64,000 nucleotides of DNA from Pseudobutyrivibrio ruminis AD2017 (lineage in GTDB: Bacteria; Bacillota; Clostridia; Lachnospirales; Lachnospiraceae), in contig NZ_AUJQ01000003.1 of NCBI RefSeq assembly GCF_000424305.1, positions 186,001-250,000 on the forward strand. Direction: 5' to 3'. The position numbers were made by a program, and so were the translations under genes. This document shows, piece by piece, positions 25,925 to 34,869 of the stretch. The notes below the pieces were generated by a model. That model searched no databases. It worked only from the letters and a program-made list of their open reading frames with translations, and was not told the origin of the DNA. Position 1 is the stretch's first letter. Each line of letters opens with the position of its first letter.

Positions 25925-27510
25925 TGTTAAAAGTATTACTAGTTGATGATGAGCCATTTATTTTACAGGGGTTAAAGCTATTATTAGATTGGAAGGCAGA
26001 AGGGTATGAAATTTATACTGCCACCAATGGAAAGGAAGCTTTAGATTTTATTAATTACAATCCAGTGGATTTAGTAATCGCTGATATTAAAATGCCAGTG
26101 ATGACAGGACTGGAGCTATTAAAGGAACTTAGAGAATCTAAGCACAGCGATATTTATTTTGTTATTCTAAGCGGCTTCGCAGAATTTAATTATGCCCAGG
26201 AAGCACTTAGATACAATTGTACAGACTACATTTTAAAGCCTGTTGAAAAGGAACAGCTGCTTGGAATTCTTAGAAAGGTTTCTGAGCTTAATTCAGAAAA
26301 GGAAACACTGGACAAGGATAGAGCCAAAAAGGAAAGAGCGTATTTGGACAGAAATCTTATGGCCCTCCTTAGTGGAAAGTTTGATAAGGGGAATATCGAA
26401 TATCTTTCTGGAAAAATAAATTTAGATGAGGAAATGTGTTATCTTGAGGTCCAGTTAGAGGATGAAACCCTTTCAGAGGATTATTCTGATGATGATAAAA
26501 AGGAGCAGCTTAAAAAGCTATATGCAGCTGCTACGGAATTCCTTAAATCAGATGCAGATTTTTGTGTGATGGATGTATCTGATAGTGAAAAGGTTTACGA
26601 CCTTGGATTTATTTACGCAGAATCAATGGGACAGCGACGTCAGATGTCCATGAAGGAATTTATTGAAGCCTTTCTTGATTATATTATCGCAAATACGGAT
26701 TTATCAGCCACTGTTCTTGTTGGTAAAACCGTATCGGGAATTAGAAATATTTCTAAATCCTATGGTACAGCAAATATGCTTCGTTCCCTTCAGGGATTTA
26801 GAGAAAAGAAAAGTCTTTACTACTACGAAGAAGAATATAAGATAACTGATACAGGCATTCTTATTTGTAAGAAACAGCTGGATGACCTTATTGATGCCAT
26901 CGAAAAGGGTGGCCATATAGAAATCCGTGAAAAGGTAGATGCCTTCTACGGAGAAATGAAAAATACAGGTGTTACAGAATCTACCATGAATCTTAACATC
27001 AACTATTTGATGTTTCAGTTGATTCACCTGGCTAGTGAGCTTGATAGCGAGGTTAACCAGGAGGAAATCCTTCGTATGATATCTGAAAGCACATCAGAAG
27101 AAGGAATCCGCAGAGGCGGAAAAACTCACCTTTGTCGTATGGCATACGCCTATGGAGAATATTTAGCCCAGCTACGTAAAAACGTATCTAAGGGCGTGCT
27201 TGGGGACATAGAAGAGGAAATAAAACGCAACTATGCAAGCAATCTTACTCTTAAGGACTTAAGCGAAAAATACTTTATCAATTCCGCTTATTTAGGACAG
27301 TTATTTAGAAAGAAATATGGCTGTTCATTTAAGGATTATCTTAATGAAAAACGTATCGAGGAAGCATCACGCTTACTTCGTAAAAGCGATATGAAAATAT
27401 ATGAGGTCGCAGAGGCAGTTGGCTATAAAGACGTGGATTATTTCGTCAATAAATTTATCGAGGCCAATGGCTGCACACCTACAAAATACAAGAAAAACCT
27501 AGGGGTTTAG
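25924..27510 (+). CDS. Response regulator with AraC-type DNA-binding domain, YesN-like
   Basis: 528 aa. Receiver domain at 1-120 with DDE at 8-10, phospho-acceptor Asp 54 (VIADIKMP) and Lys in YILKPVEK; a long middle region; two AraC helix-turn-helix motifs at about 430-525 (LTLKDLSEKYFINSAYLGQL, and MKIYEVAEAVGYKDVDYF). Cytoplasmic transcription factor activated by the kinase gene it overlaps. Its terminator (27501) overlaps the stop codon. Confidence 0.93.
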   Translation: MLKVLLVDDEPFILQGLKLLLDWKAEGYEIYTATNGKEALDFINYNPVDLVIADIKMPVMTGLELLKELRESKHSDIYFVILSGFAEFNYAQEALRYNCTDYILKPVEKEQLLGILRKVSELNSEKETLDKDRAKKERAYLDRNLMALLSGKFDKGNIEYLSGKINLDEEMCYLEVQLEDETLSEDYSDDDKKEQLKKLYAAATEFLKSDADFCVMDVSDSEKVYDLGFIYAESMGQRRQMSMKEFIEAFLDYIIANTDLSATVLVGKTVSGIRNISKSYGTANMLRSLQGFREKKSLYYYEEEYKITDTGILICKKQLDDLIDAIEKGGHIEIREKVDAFYGEMKNTGVTESTMNLNINYLMFQLIHLASELDSEVNQEEILRMISESTSEEGIRRGGKTHLCRMAYAYGEYLAQLRKNVSKGVLGDIEEEIKRNYASNLTLKDLSEKYFINSAYLGQLFRKKYGCSFKDYLNEKRIEEASRLLRKSDMKIYEVAEAVGYKDVDYFVNKFIEANGCTPTKYKKNLGV

Positions 27511-27535
27511 CCGTTTGGCAAACCCCTTATCTTTT
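27501..27535 (+). terminator. Terminator of the two-component operon
   Basis: AGGGGTTT / AAACCCCT with inner GCC/GGC pairs around a GTTT loop, overlapping the stop codon; the following T-run is weak. Confidence 0.65.
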
Positions 27536-27541
27536 ATCTGC

Positions 27542-28279
27542 TACTATTCACGGACATGCATAAACTTAAAAAGTGTGGTTTTGCCTACAGATGGCTGCCT
27601 AACTTGGGGCGGACTAGCTGCTAGGTTTCAGAAGGCGCCTTTTATGGCATCAGTATTTGCCCCTTTCCAACCCCATCATTGGAGAAGAATTGCTGATTTT
27701 CTTAATGACACAAACGAGCATACATCACGTGTCCTTTCACGGCTTTGACTATTCGAAGGGACTGTATGTATCTCGCAGACACTTGTTAGGTTACTTAATA
27801 GCAGTGGCGGCAATATTAGTATTAATTGCATTCATATTACATTCGCCAAGTAGAATTAAAAGCAGTTTTTGGATGTTTTCCTACCGGCTTCAAGCTCAGT
27901 CCGTTTCGCTATCAGCCTTGGGCTGCCGTCCGTGGCAGCCCATATGAAAACATCCAAAAACTGCTTTAAGATTCTACTAGGCTCATTCCAAAATCATGCA
28001 ATTAATACTAATATTGCCGCCACTGCTATTACTCTAGGTTGAGGGTGTCTGCGAGATACATACAGTGCCGACAGAATTGTCAAACCTTGAAAGAACACGT
28101 GTAATAGGGGATGCGAGTGTGGCATTTAGAAAATCAGTAATTCTTTGACTGTGGGGTTGGAAAGGGGCAAATACTGATGCCACAAAAGGCGCATCATAAT
28201 GTAGCTAGTCCGCCCCAAGTTAGGAAGCCATCTGTAGGCAAAACCACAGCAGATAAAAATTGCATGTCCGTGAATAGTA
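27542..28279. repeat. Giant imperfect palindrome, ~738 bp
   Basis: The gap 27511-28420 is filled by two arms that pair around a tip at 27919-27942 (TGGGCTGCC / GGCAGCCCA). Matching blocks (left/right): 27542-27560/28261-28279 (19 of 19); 27574-27619/28203-28248 (45 of 46); 27635-27674/28153-28192 (39 of 40); 27685-27702/28128-28145; 27726-27739/28088-28101; 27761-27782/28045-28066 (22 of 22); 27796-27831/27996-28031 (36 of 36); 27849-27880/27946-27978. Unpaired stretches between blocks are nearly equal on both sides. No convincing coding sequence. Foldback element or long rod-like RNA. Confidence 0.85.
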
Positions 28280-28288
28280 TATTTTTTC

Positions 28289-28314
28289 GGGGAAAAAGTT
28301 TAAATTTTCTCCCC
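28289..28314. terminator. Possible hairpin/terminator after the palindrome
   Basis: GGGGAAAA and TTTTCTCCCC arms with a short bulge; T-rich sequence follows. Weak. Confidence 0.35.
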
Positions 28315-28343
28315 CTTTAATCTATACTTTTTTGGGTGTTTAG

Positions 28344-28372
28344 TTCACAGAATTGTCATACAATACCATTAT
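28344..28372 (+). promoter_or_regulatory. Promoter of the second sugar ABC operon
   Basis: TTCACA, 17 bp, CATTAT, 49 bp before the binding-protein start. The poor -35/-10 match suits an activator-dependent promoter, the YesN-like regulator being the obvious candidate. Confidence 0.45.
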
Positions 28373-28420
28373 GAACGAGGGACAAATAAGTCCCACAAAT
28401 AAAAGGAGGGTTTATAATTT

Positions 28421-30094
28421 ATGAAGAAGAAAATCGTAAGTGCATTACTTATCACTGCGATGCTCTCAAGCATGCTTGCTGGCTGCGGTAAAGAAGCAGG
28501 AAGCGGCGGAGCAGTTAATGAGGATGGTATCAAAGAATTCACAGCATTCTTTGCAGTACCAGGCTCAGAAATCAATGATGACAACGAGATCCAGCAGATT
28601 ATTGCTGAGAAGACTGGTTGCAAGGTTAAGGAGACATGGCTTACAGGTCAGACAGCTGAAGAGGCAATTGGTACTCTTATCGCTGGTGGCGAGTATCCAG
28701 ATTTCGTAGAAGCTGGAAATGGTTCAGTTCAGATGTACGAAGCAGGTGCTTTAGTACCACTTGATGACTATATCGACAAGTATCCAAACATTAAAGAATA
28801 TTTCACAGAGCAGGAATGGGATCAGCTTCGTCAGAGCGACGGACACATTTACTGGATTCCACAGTTCTCAAACATCTATGGAGAAGAGCGTGTATGTACA
28901 CACAACGATGAAGCATTCTGGATTCAGGCAAGAGTTCTTGAGTGGGCTGGATATCCAAAGGTTGAGACAATGGATGAGTACTTCGACTTAATCGAAGCAT
29001 ATAACGAAGCTAACCCAACAATGGCTGATGGTACAACAAAGAATATCCCATACACAATCCTTTGTGATGATTGGAGATACTTCTGCTTAGAGAACGCACC
29101 AGAGTTCCTTGATGGTTATCCAAACGATGGATCAGTTATCGTAGATCCAGAGAAGCTTCAGGTTATTGATTACAACACAACACCAACAGCTAAGAAATAC
29201 TTCCAGAAGTTAAATGAGGAATACAAGAAGGGTATTGTAGATCCTGAGTCATTCACACAGACATATGATGAGTACATCGCTAAGATTTCTTCTGGTCGTG
29301 TACTTGGTATGATTGATCAGTGGTGGGATTTCGCTTACACAGGTGAAGATGCAATCAAGTCAGCAGGTCTTGATGAGCAGGGTTGCCAGTACGTTCCACT
29401 TCCAATCACAATTGAAAAAGGAATGCACAACCAGTGGCATAACTCAGGCGGAGTTCTTAATGTATCTTCAGGTCTTGCAATCACAACATCATGTAAGGAT
29501 GTTGAGGGCGCACTTCAGTTTGTAAATGATCTTCTTGATCAGGACATCCACGATTTAAGATTCTGGGGTGTTGAAGGTGAAGATTACTTAGTTGACGATG
29601 ACGGTATGTACTACAGAACACCTGAGATGAGAAAGCAGGCATCTGATACAGCTTACAAGGCTTCACACACATGCTCATACTCATACTTCCCACAGTATTC
29701 TGGAACAAGCCGTGATGGCAAGAATGCTATGAAGTCTGATGGACAGGAGCAGGAATTCTTCGATGGACTTTCAGAGCCAATCAAGAAGTGCTTCGAAGCT
29801 TATGGTGCTAAGACATACGTAGAGATGATTGGTACATCAGAAAAGCCAGGTCCTTGGTATCCAATGTACACATTCTCTAGCTCAATGACAACAGCTACAC
29901 CAGGTGGTACAGCTTGGACAAAGATGGGTGAAATTAAGCACCAGTATCTTCCAAAGGTTGTTATGGCTGACGACTTTGAAAAGGGTTGGGATGAGTACAT
30001 GAAGGTTTATGAAGAGTGTAAGCCAGAAGACTTTATTTCAGAGATGCAGGCTGAACTTGAAAGAAGAATGGAAGAAGCAGCTAAATACGAGTAA
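28421..30094 (+). CDS. Extracellular sugar-binding lipoprotein, second ABC system
   Basis: 557 aa. Signal peptide and lipobox MLAGCGK (Cys near residue 22), then a large solute-binding domain of the LplA/YtcQ type (about 35-555). First gene of an operon with two permeases and a GH8 exo-oligoxylanase, which points to xylo-oligosaccharides as ligand. AAAGGAGGG precedes the ATG. A stable hairpin separates it from the permease genes, a usual way to keep binding protein in excess. Confidence 0.93.
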   Translation: MKKKIVSALLITAMLSSMLAGCGKEAGSGGAVNEDGIKEFTAFFAVPGSEINDDNEIQQIIAEKTGCKVKETWLTGQTAEEAIGTLIAGGEYPDFVEAGNGSVQMYEAGALVPLDDYIDKYPNIKEYFTEQEWDQLRQSDGHIYWIPQFSNIYGEERVCTHNDEAFWIQARVLEWAGYPKVETMDEYFDLIEAYNEANPTMADGTTKNIPYTILCDDWRYFCLENAPEFLDGYPNDGSVIVDPEKLQVIDYNTTPTAKKYFQKLNEEYKKGIVDPESFTQTYDEYIAKISSGRVLGMIDQWWDFAYTGEDAIKSAGLDEQGCQYVPLPITIEKGMHNQWHNSGGVLNVSSGLAITTSCKDVEGALQFVNDLLDQDIHDLRFWGVEGEDYLVDDDGMYYRTPEMRKQASDTAYKASHTCSYSYFPQYSGTSRDGKNAMKSDGQEQEFFDGLSEPIKKCFEAYGAKTYVEMIGTSEKPGPWYPMYTFSSSMTTATPGGTAWTKMGEIKHQYLPKVVMADDFEKGWDEYMKVYEECKPEDFISEMQAELERRMEEAAKYE

Positions 30095-30133
30095 AAATAA
30101 GTAAGAAAAACGGGTAGAGGTATAAACCCCTTG

Positions 30134-30173
30134 GCGAGCACTGATCAAAGGGTACACTGTGAGAGGTGCTCGC
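30134..30173 (+). promoter_or_regulatory. Intercistronic hairpin between binding protein and permease genes
   Basis: GCGAGCAC / GTGCTCGC arms enclosing 24 nt, with no long T-run. Likely an mRNA-stabilising 3' end or partial terminator allowing unequal expression. Confidence 0.6.
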
Positions 30174-30202
30174 TATATTTCTATCAAAATTGGGAGGAAA
30201 GT

Positions 30203-31120
30203 ATGACTAAGAAATCAATAACCATGGCCGACTTTAAACGCCAAAGAGTGCTGATTGTCTGGGCTGTTGCAATTGTTATTTATGGCGTAATATTCCATTA
30301 TCTACCACTTTGCGGATGGCTTATGGCATTCCAAAACTACAAACCAGTTACAGGTCTTTTACATTCAGAGTTTGTTGGATTAGACAAATTTAAATTATTA
30401 TTTTCAGACGCAACATTCATAAGAGTAATTCGAAATACTCTTGCAATGGGAGTTATCAATCTTGTTTCTACATTTATAATGGCAATCGTATTCGCCATCC
30501 TGTTAAATGAAATGGCATTCAAGGGTGGAAAGAAAGTAGTTCAGACTATTTCTTATCTTCCACACTTCCTTTCTTGGATTATCGTTACTGGTATCCTTCA
30601 TGATGCACTTTCAGGAACAGGTATTATTAATACACTTTTACTTCATTTTGGAGTGATTGATCAAGCAATCAATTTCTTTGCTCACGAAAAATACTTCTGG
30701 CCAATCGTAGCCTTCGCTAATGTTTGGAAGGAAACGGGCTGGAATGCAATTATATATCTAGCAGCTATTACATCTATTGATCCATCTCTTTATGAAGCAG
30801 CAGCTATTGATGGTGCAGGTAGATGGGCAAAAATTAAGAACGTAACACTTCCTGGTATCAAACCAACAATTATGATTCTTTTACTTATGAACGTTGGTAA
30901 TGTACTTAATGCCGGATTTGAAATTCAGTACTTACTTGGAAATGGTCTAGTACAGAACGTATCACAGACAATTGATATCTACGTACTTAAATGGGGTATC
31001 AGCCAGGGTGATTATTCAATCGGTACTGCAGCAGGTATTTTCAAGAGTCTGGTTTCTATTATTCTTATTGTGTTCTTTAACCACATTGCTAAGAAACACG
31101 GCGAAGAAAGACTATTCTAG
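30203..31120 (+). CDS. Carbohydrate ABC transporter permease (LplB/YteP type), second system
   Basis: 305 aa with six hydrophobic segments and the EAA loop LYEAAAIDGAGRWAKIKNV near residue 200. The start is ATG 30203 with GGGAGG upstream; an alternative frame from 30131 reads through the intercistronic hairpin. Followed after 12 bp by its partner permease. Confidence 0.93.
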   Translation: MTKKSITMADFKRQRVLIVWAVAIVIYGVIFHYLPLCGWLMAFQNYKPVTGLLHSEFVGLDKFKLLFSDATFIRVIRNTLAMGVINLVSTFIMAIVFAILLNEMAFKGGKKVVQTISYLPHFLSWIIVTGILHDALSGTGIINTLLLHFGVIDQAINFFAHEKYFWPIVAFANVWKETGWNAIIYLAAITSIDPSLYEAAAIDGAGRWAKIKNVTLPGIKPTIMILLLMNVGNVLNAGFEIQYLLGNGLVQNVSQTIDIYVLKWGISQGDYSIGTAAGIFKSLVSIILIVFFNHIAKKHGEERLF

Positions 31121-31132
31121 GAGGTGCACATT

Positions 31133-32095
31133 ATGGATCAGACAATTAATATTGCAAGTGCCACTGGAAAAATCAAAACCAAGGAGGTCGCTATGCAAAA
31201 AGCTAAAAAGCGTAAGAAAATTTCAGGTGCTGATTTAGCATTTAGAATTTGTAACGGCTTATTCATGATTATATTTGTTGTTGTTACACTTTATCCTGTA
31301 CTCAACACTTTAGCAGTTTCATTAAATGATGGTACTGATGCTCTTAGAGGTGGTATTTACCTTTGGCCTAGAGTGTTTACATGGAAAAACTATGAGACAG
31401 TTTTGTCTAAAGATAACCTTATTACAGGTGCTGTCGTTACTGTAGCAAGAACTTTAATAGGAACAGCTCTTGCTCTTGTAACAAATGCCATACTTGCATT
31501 TATCGTTAGCCGTAAGGACTTTATCTTCGCTAAGCAGGTATCACTGTTTTGGGTAATTACAATGTATGTTAATGGTGGATTGATTCCTACCTTTCTTCTA
31601 TTTAAATCCCTCGGTCTTACAAACAGCTTTGCTGTATATGTAATTCCTGGAATGCTTTCTGCCTTTAACATGTTAGTTATTAGAACCTATATGAGAGGTA
31701 TTCCTGACAGTTTGGAAGAGTCTGCACAGCTTGATGGTGCTGGCTACACAACAATCTTCCTAAAAATCATTTCTCCATTATGCAAGCCAGTTTATGCAAC
31801 TGTTGCACTCTTCGTTGCTGTAGGACAGTGGAACTCATGGTTCGATGCAATGCTTTATAACAGAATGGCATCACAGTATACAACATTACAGTACGAGTTA
31901 ATGAAGCTCCTTTCTTCAGTATCTAACCAGAGCTCATCAGCCGAGGCTATGAAGAACGCAGGCGAAGGTTCTGTAACACCAACATCTGTAAGAGCAGCAG
32001 CAACTATTGTAACGATGCTTCCAATTATTTGTATTTATCCATTCTTACAGAAGTACTTCGTAACAGGACTTACACTTGGTGGTGTAAAGGAGTAA
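31133..32095 (+). CDS. Carbohydrate ABC transporter permease (LplC/YtcP type), second system
   Basis: 320 aa, six hydrophobic segments, EAA loop SLEESAQLDGAGYTTIFLKI near residue 205 and the family C-terminus GLTLGGVKE. Two starts are plausible: ATG 31133 with AGGAGGTG 6 nt upstream, and ATG 31193 with AAGGAGGT 4 nt upstream, which removes 20 polar residues. The GH8 gene starts 4 bp after the stop codon. Confidence 0.9.
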   Translation: MDQTINIASATGKIKTKEVAMQKAKKRKKISGADLAFRICNGLFMIIFVVVTLYPVLNTLAVSLNDGTDALRGGIYLWPRVFTWKNYETVLSKDNLITGAVVTVARTLIGTALALVTNAILAFIVSRKDFIFAKQVSLFWVITMYVNGGLIPTFLLFKSLGLTNSFAVYVIPGMLSAFNMLVIRTYMRGIPDSLEESAQLDGAGYTTIFLKIISPLCKPVYATVALFVAVGQWNSWFDAMLYNRMASQYTTLQYELMKLLSSVSNQSSSAEAMKNAGEGSVTPTSVRAAATIVTMLPIICIYPFLQKYFVTGLTLGGVKE

Positions 32096-32098
32096 TAC

Positions 32099-33217
32099 AT
32101 GCGTAACGTCTTTTTAGAAATTGGAAAATCTCATGAGGAAATTGATGCTCGCGTTGAAGAGACATTTAATGAGATTTTTTATGGCGATAATAATTTTTAT
32201 GGCACCACAGAAGATGGTTCCATGGGATATCTCATCGATACGGGTAACAACGATACCCGTACCGAGGGAATCTCCTATGGCATGATGATGTGTGTCCAGC
32301 TTGATAAGAAAAAAGAATTCGACCAGTTATGGAACTGGGCAATGACAAACATGTATCTTGATGAGGGAGAAAACAAGGGATACTTTGCTTGGTCAGTGGC
32401 AACTGACGGAAATAAAAATGCTTTTGGACCAGCTCCTGACGGAGAAGAATTCTTTGCAATGGCACTAATATTTGCCAGCCACAGATGGGGCGATGGCGAA
32501 GGTATTTATAACTACAGCCATCAGGCAAAAGAGTTGCTTAAAACATGTATCCATCATGAGGAGCTTTATGGTGGACACAACATGTGGACAGATGATGGAT
32601 TAATCAAGTTCGTACCAGGACTTGAATTCACAGACCCCTCATATCATCTACCACATTTCTATGAATTGTTTGCAGAAAATTGTTATGAAGAGGATAAGGA
32701 CTTCTGGAAAAAAGCTGCAGCTGCAAGTAGAGCTTATTTACAGAAGGCATGCCATCCAGTAACTGGTCTTTCTCCAGAATACAGCTACTATGATGGAAAG
32801 CCATATCCAGACCACGAGCATTTTGGTGGACGTCATGATTGGTTCTACAGTGACGCATATCGTACAATTGCAAACATAGGATTAGCTTATGAGTGGGAAT
32901 CAAATGATCCCGATTTTGATAAATTTTGTAGAAATGCTGCAAATAATTTACAACGCTTCTTCTTCACTCTTCCCTCTGATAAAAACAGAGGTATATATGA
33001 AGTAGACGGCACAGTTCTTGAAGGCAACGCTCTTCATCCTATAGGCTTGACTGCTACAATCGCTCAGGCGACTTTAGCAGCGGATGGGGAGTATGCCTTA
33101 CGTGCCGTCGAAGAATTTTGGAACACACCACTTAGAACAGGGGAGCGCAGATACTTCGACAATTGCTTGTACATGTTTGCAATGCTTGCTTTAAGTGGAA
33201 AATATAAAATATATTAA
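32099..33217 (+). CDS. Glycoside hydrolase family 8, reducing-end xylose-releasing exo-oligoxylanase
   Basis: 372 aa, no signal peptide, the length of Rex enzymes. General acid in NDTRTEGISYGMM (Glu 56) and general base in HDWFYSDAYRT (Asp 252), plus aromatic substrate-site residues (YFAWSV, GRHDW). Rex enzymes cut xylose from the reducing end of imported xylo-oligosaccharides in the cytoplasm. Last gene of the second ABC operon, so uptake and first cleavage are coexpressed. Confidence 0.9.
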   Translation: MRNVFLEIGKSHEEIDARVEETFNEIFYGDNNFYGTTEDGSMGYLIDTGNNDTRTEGISYGMMMCVQLDKKKEFDQLWNWAMTNMYLDEGENKGYFAWSVATDGNKNAFGPAPDGEEFFAMALIFASHRWGDGEGIYNYSHQAKELLKTCIHHEELYGGHNMWTDDGLIKFVPGLEFTDPSYHLPHFYELFAENCYEEDKDFWKKAAAASRAYLQKACHPVTGLSPEYSYYDGKPYPDHEHFGGRHDWFYSDAYRTIANIGLAYEWESNDPDFDKFCRNAANNLQRFFFTLPSDKNRGIYEVDGTVLEGNALHPIGLTATIAQATLAADGEYALRAVEEFWNTPLRTGERRYFDNCLYMFAMLALSGKYKIY

Positions 33218-33229
33218 TCGATTCAGTGT

Positions 33230-33262
33230 AGGAGTACCTTTAATGGTGCTCCTGTTTTTTTA
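33230..33262 (+). terminator. Terminator of the second ABC/GH8 operon
   Basis: AGGAGTACC / GGTGCTCCT with one G-T pair, 6-nt loop, then G and seven T residues. Confidence 0.93.
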
Positions 33263-33333
33263 TAGGTAGATTAAACCATTAATAATTGTTATAATATATA
33301 ACGATTTAAGTTTTGTTTGGAGGAAAGCTTTTA

Positions 33334-34869
33334 ATGAAACTCTCCCAATTATTAGAGTATGACAACATAATAGTTCAATGTCACAATAATCCAGATGCTG
33401 ACGCTCTTGCATCAGGTTTTGCTGTGTTAAAATATTTGGTTCGTAATGGAAAGAATGCTAAGTTCGTATATGGCGGGAATTTTGAGGTTGCCAAAAGTAA
33501 CCTTAAGCTCATGATTACAGATTTAGCTATTAATGTTAGCTTCGTGAAAACTCAGGAAGGCCTTGCTGAGCTTTTGGGCTTGTCAGAGGGTGAAATACCA
33601 GATTTACTGGTTACTGTAGATGGCCAGTATGAGGAAGGCAATATACAGAAGTTTGAAGCGAAAAATATTGCCATTATAGATCATCATCAGGTGGAAGGTC
33701 CCCTTCCAGCACTTTCAGAGGTTAGATCATATCAGGCCAGCTGCGCCACTGTAGTGTGGGATTTGCTTAGAGCAGAGGGCATAGATGTTAACGAGGATAT
33801 TAAGCTATCCACAGCCCTTTATTATGGACTTTTAACAGACAGTAATAATTTCTCTGAGCTACATCATCCAATAGACATGGATATGCGTGATGAGCTCAAA
33901 TTCAGTCAAGCTATTATTACCAAATTCAAGAATTCCAACATTTCTCAAGAGGAGCTTCGTATTGCAGGAATTGCACTATTAGGCTCTGAATATTACAAGG
34001 ATAACCATTACGCTATAGTTAAAACAGATCCTTGTGACCCTAACATTCTTGGTATTATTTCAGATATGCTGTTAGAGGTTGAGGATGTTGAATGCTGCTT
34101 AGTTTATTCAATCCACGAAGGTGGAATCAAAATATCTGTTAGAAGTTGCGTTAAGGAAGTAAAGGCAGATGAGCTGGCGCAGTTTATATGTGAAGGTGTA
34201 GGAAATGGCGGTGGCCACTTAATTAAAGCAGGCGGCTCCATCCAAAGAAGACTATTAGAGCTTCAGGAATTGGAATACACTCCTGCGGCTATCCAACAGT
34301 TTTTCAGAAGTAGAATGCAGGATTATTTCTATGATAACGATATTATTTACGCCAGTGATTACAGCATCGATACATCAGACATGCAGCGTTACGCCAGAAA
34401 ATCCCTTAAAGCAGGATATGTAATTGCTACTGATATATTACCAATAGGAGTAAATGCAACTATTCGTACTATCCAGGGTGATGTTAAATTCGAAGTTGAA
34501 AAAGATACTATTATCGTTATTGGTATTCGTGGAGAAGTCACTGCAATATCCAAGAAGCAGTTTGATAAATACTTCATTGAGGATTCATCTGAATACGTTT
34601 ATCCAGGTGAATACATTCCTACAATTAAAAGCGATATAGATGGAAGAAATGTAGAAATAACAAAACATGCCCACAGCTGTTTAACTGCGGGCAATAGTTA
34701 CATGTTTGCTAAAGAAATAAATAATAGAACCAAGGTATTCACTAAGCATGACCCAGAGAATTATTGTCTTGGTAAGCCTGGCGATTATATTGGCGTATTA
34801 GAAGGTGACACATCTGAAATATTTATCTTTGAACGTGACATCTTCAAAAAAATGTTTGATCCAATTTAA
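33334..34869 (+). CDS. DHH-family phosphoesterase (NrnA/RecJ-like), long form
   Basis: 511 aa. Residues about 10-330 are DHH plus DHHA1: CHNNPDADALASG (Asp-rich metal motif), IAIIDHHQ and the Gly-rich GNGGGHLIKAGG. NrnA proteins degrade nanoRNAs and dephosphorylate pAp. A further ~180 residues at the C-terminus, absent from ordinary NrnA (about 320 aa), have no recognised motif. ATG 33334 has GGAGG upstream; the start at 33313 lies before that site. Monocistronic. Confidence 0.85.
   Translation: MKLSQLLEYDNIIVQCHNNPDADALASGFAVLKYLVRNGKNAKFVYGGNFEVAKSNLKLMITDLAINVSFVKTQEGLAELLGLSEGEIPDLLVTVDGQYEEGNIQKFEAKNIAIIDHHQVEGPLPALSEVRSYQASCATVVWDLLRAEGIDVNEDIKLSTALYYGLLTDSNNFSELHHPIDMDMRDELKFSQAIITKFKNSNISQEELRIAGIALLGSEYYKDNHYAIVKTDPCDPNILGIISDMLLEVEDVECCLVYSIHEGGIKISVRSCVKEVKADELAQFICEGVGNGGGHLIKAGGSIQRRLLELQELEYTPAAIQQFFRSRMQDYFYDNDIIYASDYSIDTSDMQRYARKSLKAGYVIATDILPIGVNATIRTIQGDVKFEVEKDTIIVIGIRGEVTAISKKQFDKYFIEDSSEYVYPGEYIPTIKSDIDGRNVEITKHAHSCLTAGNSYMFAKEINNRTKVFTKHDPENYCLGKPGDYIGVLEGDTSEIFIFERDIFKKMFDPI

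Noticed and set aside
27515-27947. Short plus-strand frames of 77 and 96 codons inside the palindrome
   Set aside because: No ribosome binding sites, non-ATG starts, and they run through the inverted arms; better explained as by-products of the palindrome.
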